The translations under genes and the position numbers were made by a program. Positions 63,918 to 64,000 of a stretch of 64,000 bases of DNA are shown here, piece after piece. Below the pieces are notes generated by a model. It saw only the letters and a list, made by a program, of their open reading frames with translations. It ran no database searches and was not told the DNA's origin. The stretch's first letter is position 1; every line of letters begins with the position of its first letter. Location: positions 62,001 to 126,000 of the forward strand of contig VFGV01000022.1 of NCBI GenBank assembly GCA_009392275.1, written 5' to 3'. The stretch is from SAR202 cluster bacterium. Lineage in GTDB: Bacteria > Chloroflexota > Dehalococcoidia > Lucifugimonadales > UBA2962.

Positions 63918-64000
63918 TTGGAAAAACGAATCACTGCAGTTTTTATAGACCCAGACTTAGTTATTCTTGATAATCTCATCGAGGAAAATTGGTTATGTGA
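63918..64000 (+). CDS. Possible gene start running off the window
   Basis: A TTG at 63918 opens a frame with no stop to the window end (EKRITAVFIDPDLVILDNL...), about 27 codons. TTG starts are used elsewhere here, and the upstream reading frames close soon. There is no clear ribosome binding site. Low certainty; the next window would decide. Confidence 0.3.
   Translation, partial: MEKRITAVFIDPDLVILDNLIEENWLC

Noticed and set aside
1-64000. CRISPR arrays, insertion sequences, prophage or attachment sites
   Set aside because: None seen: no direct repeat array with spacers, no transposase or integrase frame, and tRNA genes are not flanked by foreign-looking blocks.

Overview
The window is AT-rich (roughly one third G+C by eye) and gene-dense, with no phage, transposase, CRISPR or rRNA. 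The gene mix points to a free-living marine bacterium of the Chloroflexota (Dehalococcoidia/SAR202-like): CaiB-type CoA transferase, several 2-hydroxyacid dehydrogenases, SelA-like PLP enzyme, CocE/NonD hydrolases, penicillin acylase, phosphotriesterase-like hydrolase, F420-type nitroreductase-like protein, GMC and DAO flavoenzymes, and an actinobacterial-type inositol-phosphate synthase. This assignment is inferred from gene content and was not tested by phylogeny. TTG starts are frequent.

Layout. 1-8.5 kb: end of trmL, an SDR/MFS pair, a CocE hydrolase, a second MFS exporter with a DUF998 membrane protein, a membrane thioredoxin read through an in-frame UGA (probable selenoprotein), a 2-hydroxyacid dehydrogenase and a DUF454 protein. 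8.6-16.2 kb: tRNA-Gly, SelA-like PLP enzyme, tRNA-Ile, ABC-F ATPase, an IMPase of higher G+C, an HMA-MauE fusion, CoA-binding protein, thiL, a small Cys/His protein and an AhpD-like protein. 16.4-25.8 kb: a MacB/FtsX-type ABC exporter joined by overlapping genes to a PhoB/PhoR-like two-component system, then pstCAB-phoU (without pstS) behind four TTAACA-like repeats at exact 11-bp spacing. 26-32.6 kb: tRNA-Arg, a cation/proton antiporter, a structured intergenic region, two collagen-like lipoproteins separated by a perfect terminator, a CBS/CorC protein and glmU.

32.8-39.7 kb: 2-hydroxyacid dehydrogenase and CoA transferase, then a cassette of inositol-phosphate synthase, PimA-like glycosyltransferase and CDP-alcohol phosphatidyltransferase, which together could make a glycosylated inositol phospholipid, followed by a secreted zinc peptidase. 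39.7-44.5 kb: Dpp/Opp-type binding protein and two permeases without ATPases, then prfB with its programmed +1 frameshift. 44.6-57.5 kb: small DUF protein, lipoprotein metallopeptidase, a hydrolase cluster (CocE, penicillin acylase, phosphotriesterase-like), kelch lipoprotein, a pair of secreted/anchored proteins and a DAO-type oxidase. 57.6-64 kb: GMC oxidoreductase, tRNA-Pro, DUF503, a hypothetical protein, a third HExxH protein and hflK-hflC.

Most notable: (1) a UxxC thioredoxin with a bSECIS-like hairpin at the right distance from UGA; (2) two unrelated secreted proteins that end in the same tripartite tail (TSGSC, ten residues, membrane segment, arginine cluster), which looks like an undescribed C-terminal sorting signal; (3) Pho-box-like repeats; (4) the inositol-lipid cassette; (5) a possible structured RNA before the collagen-like genes.
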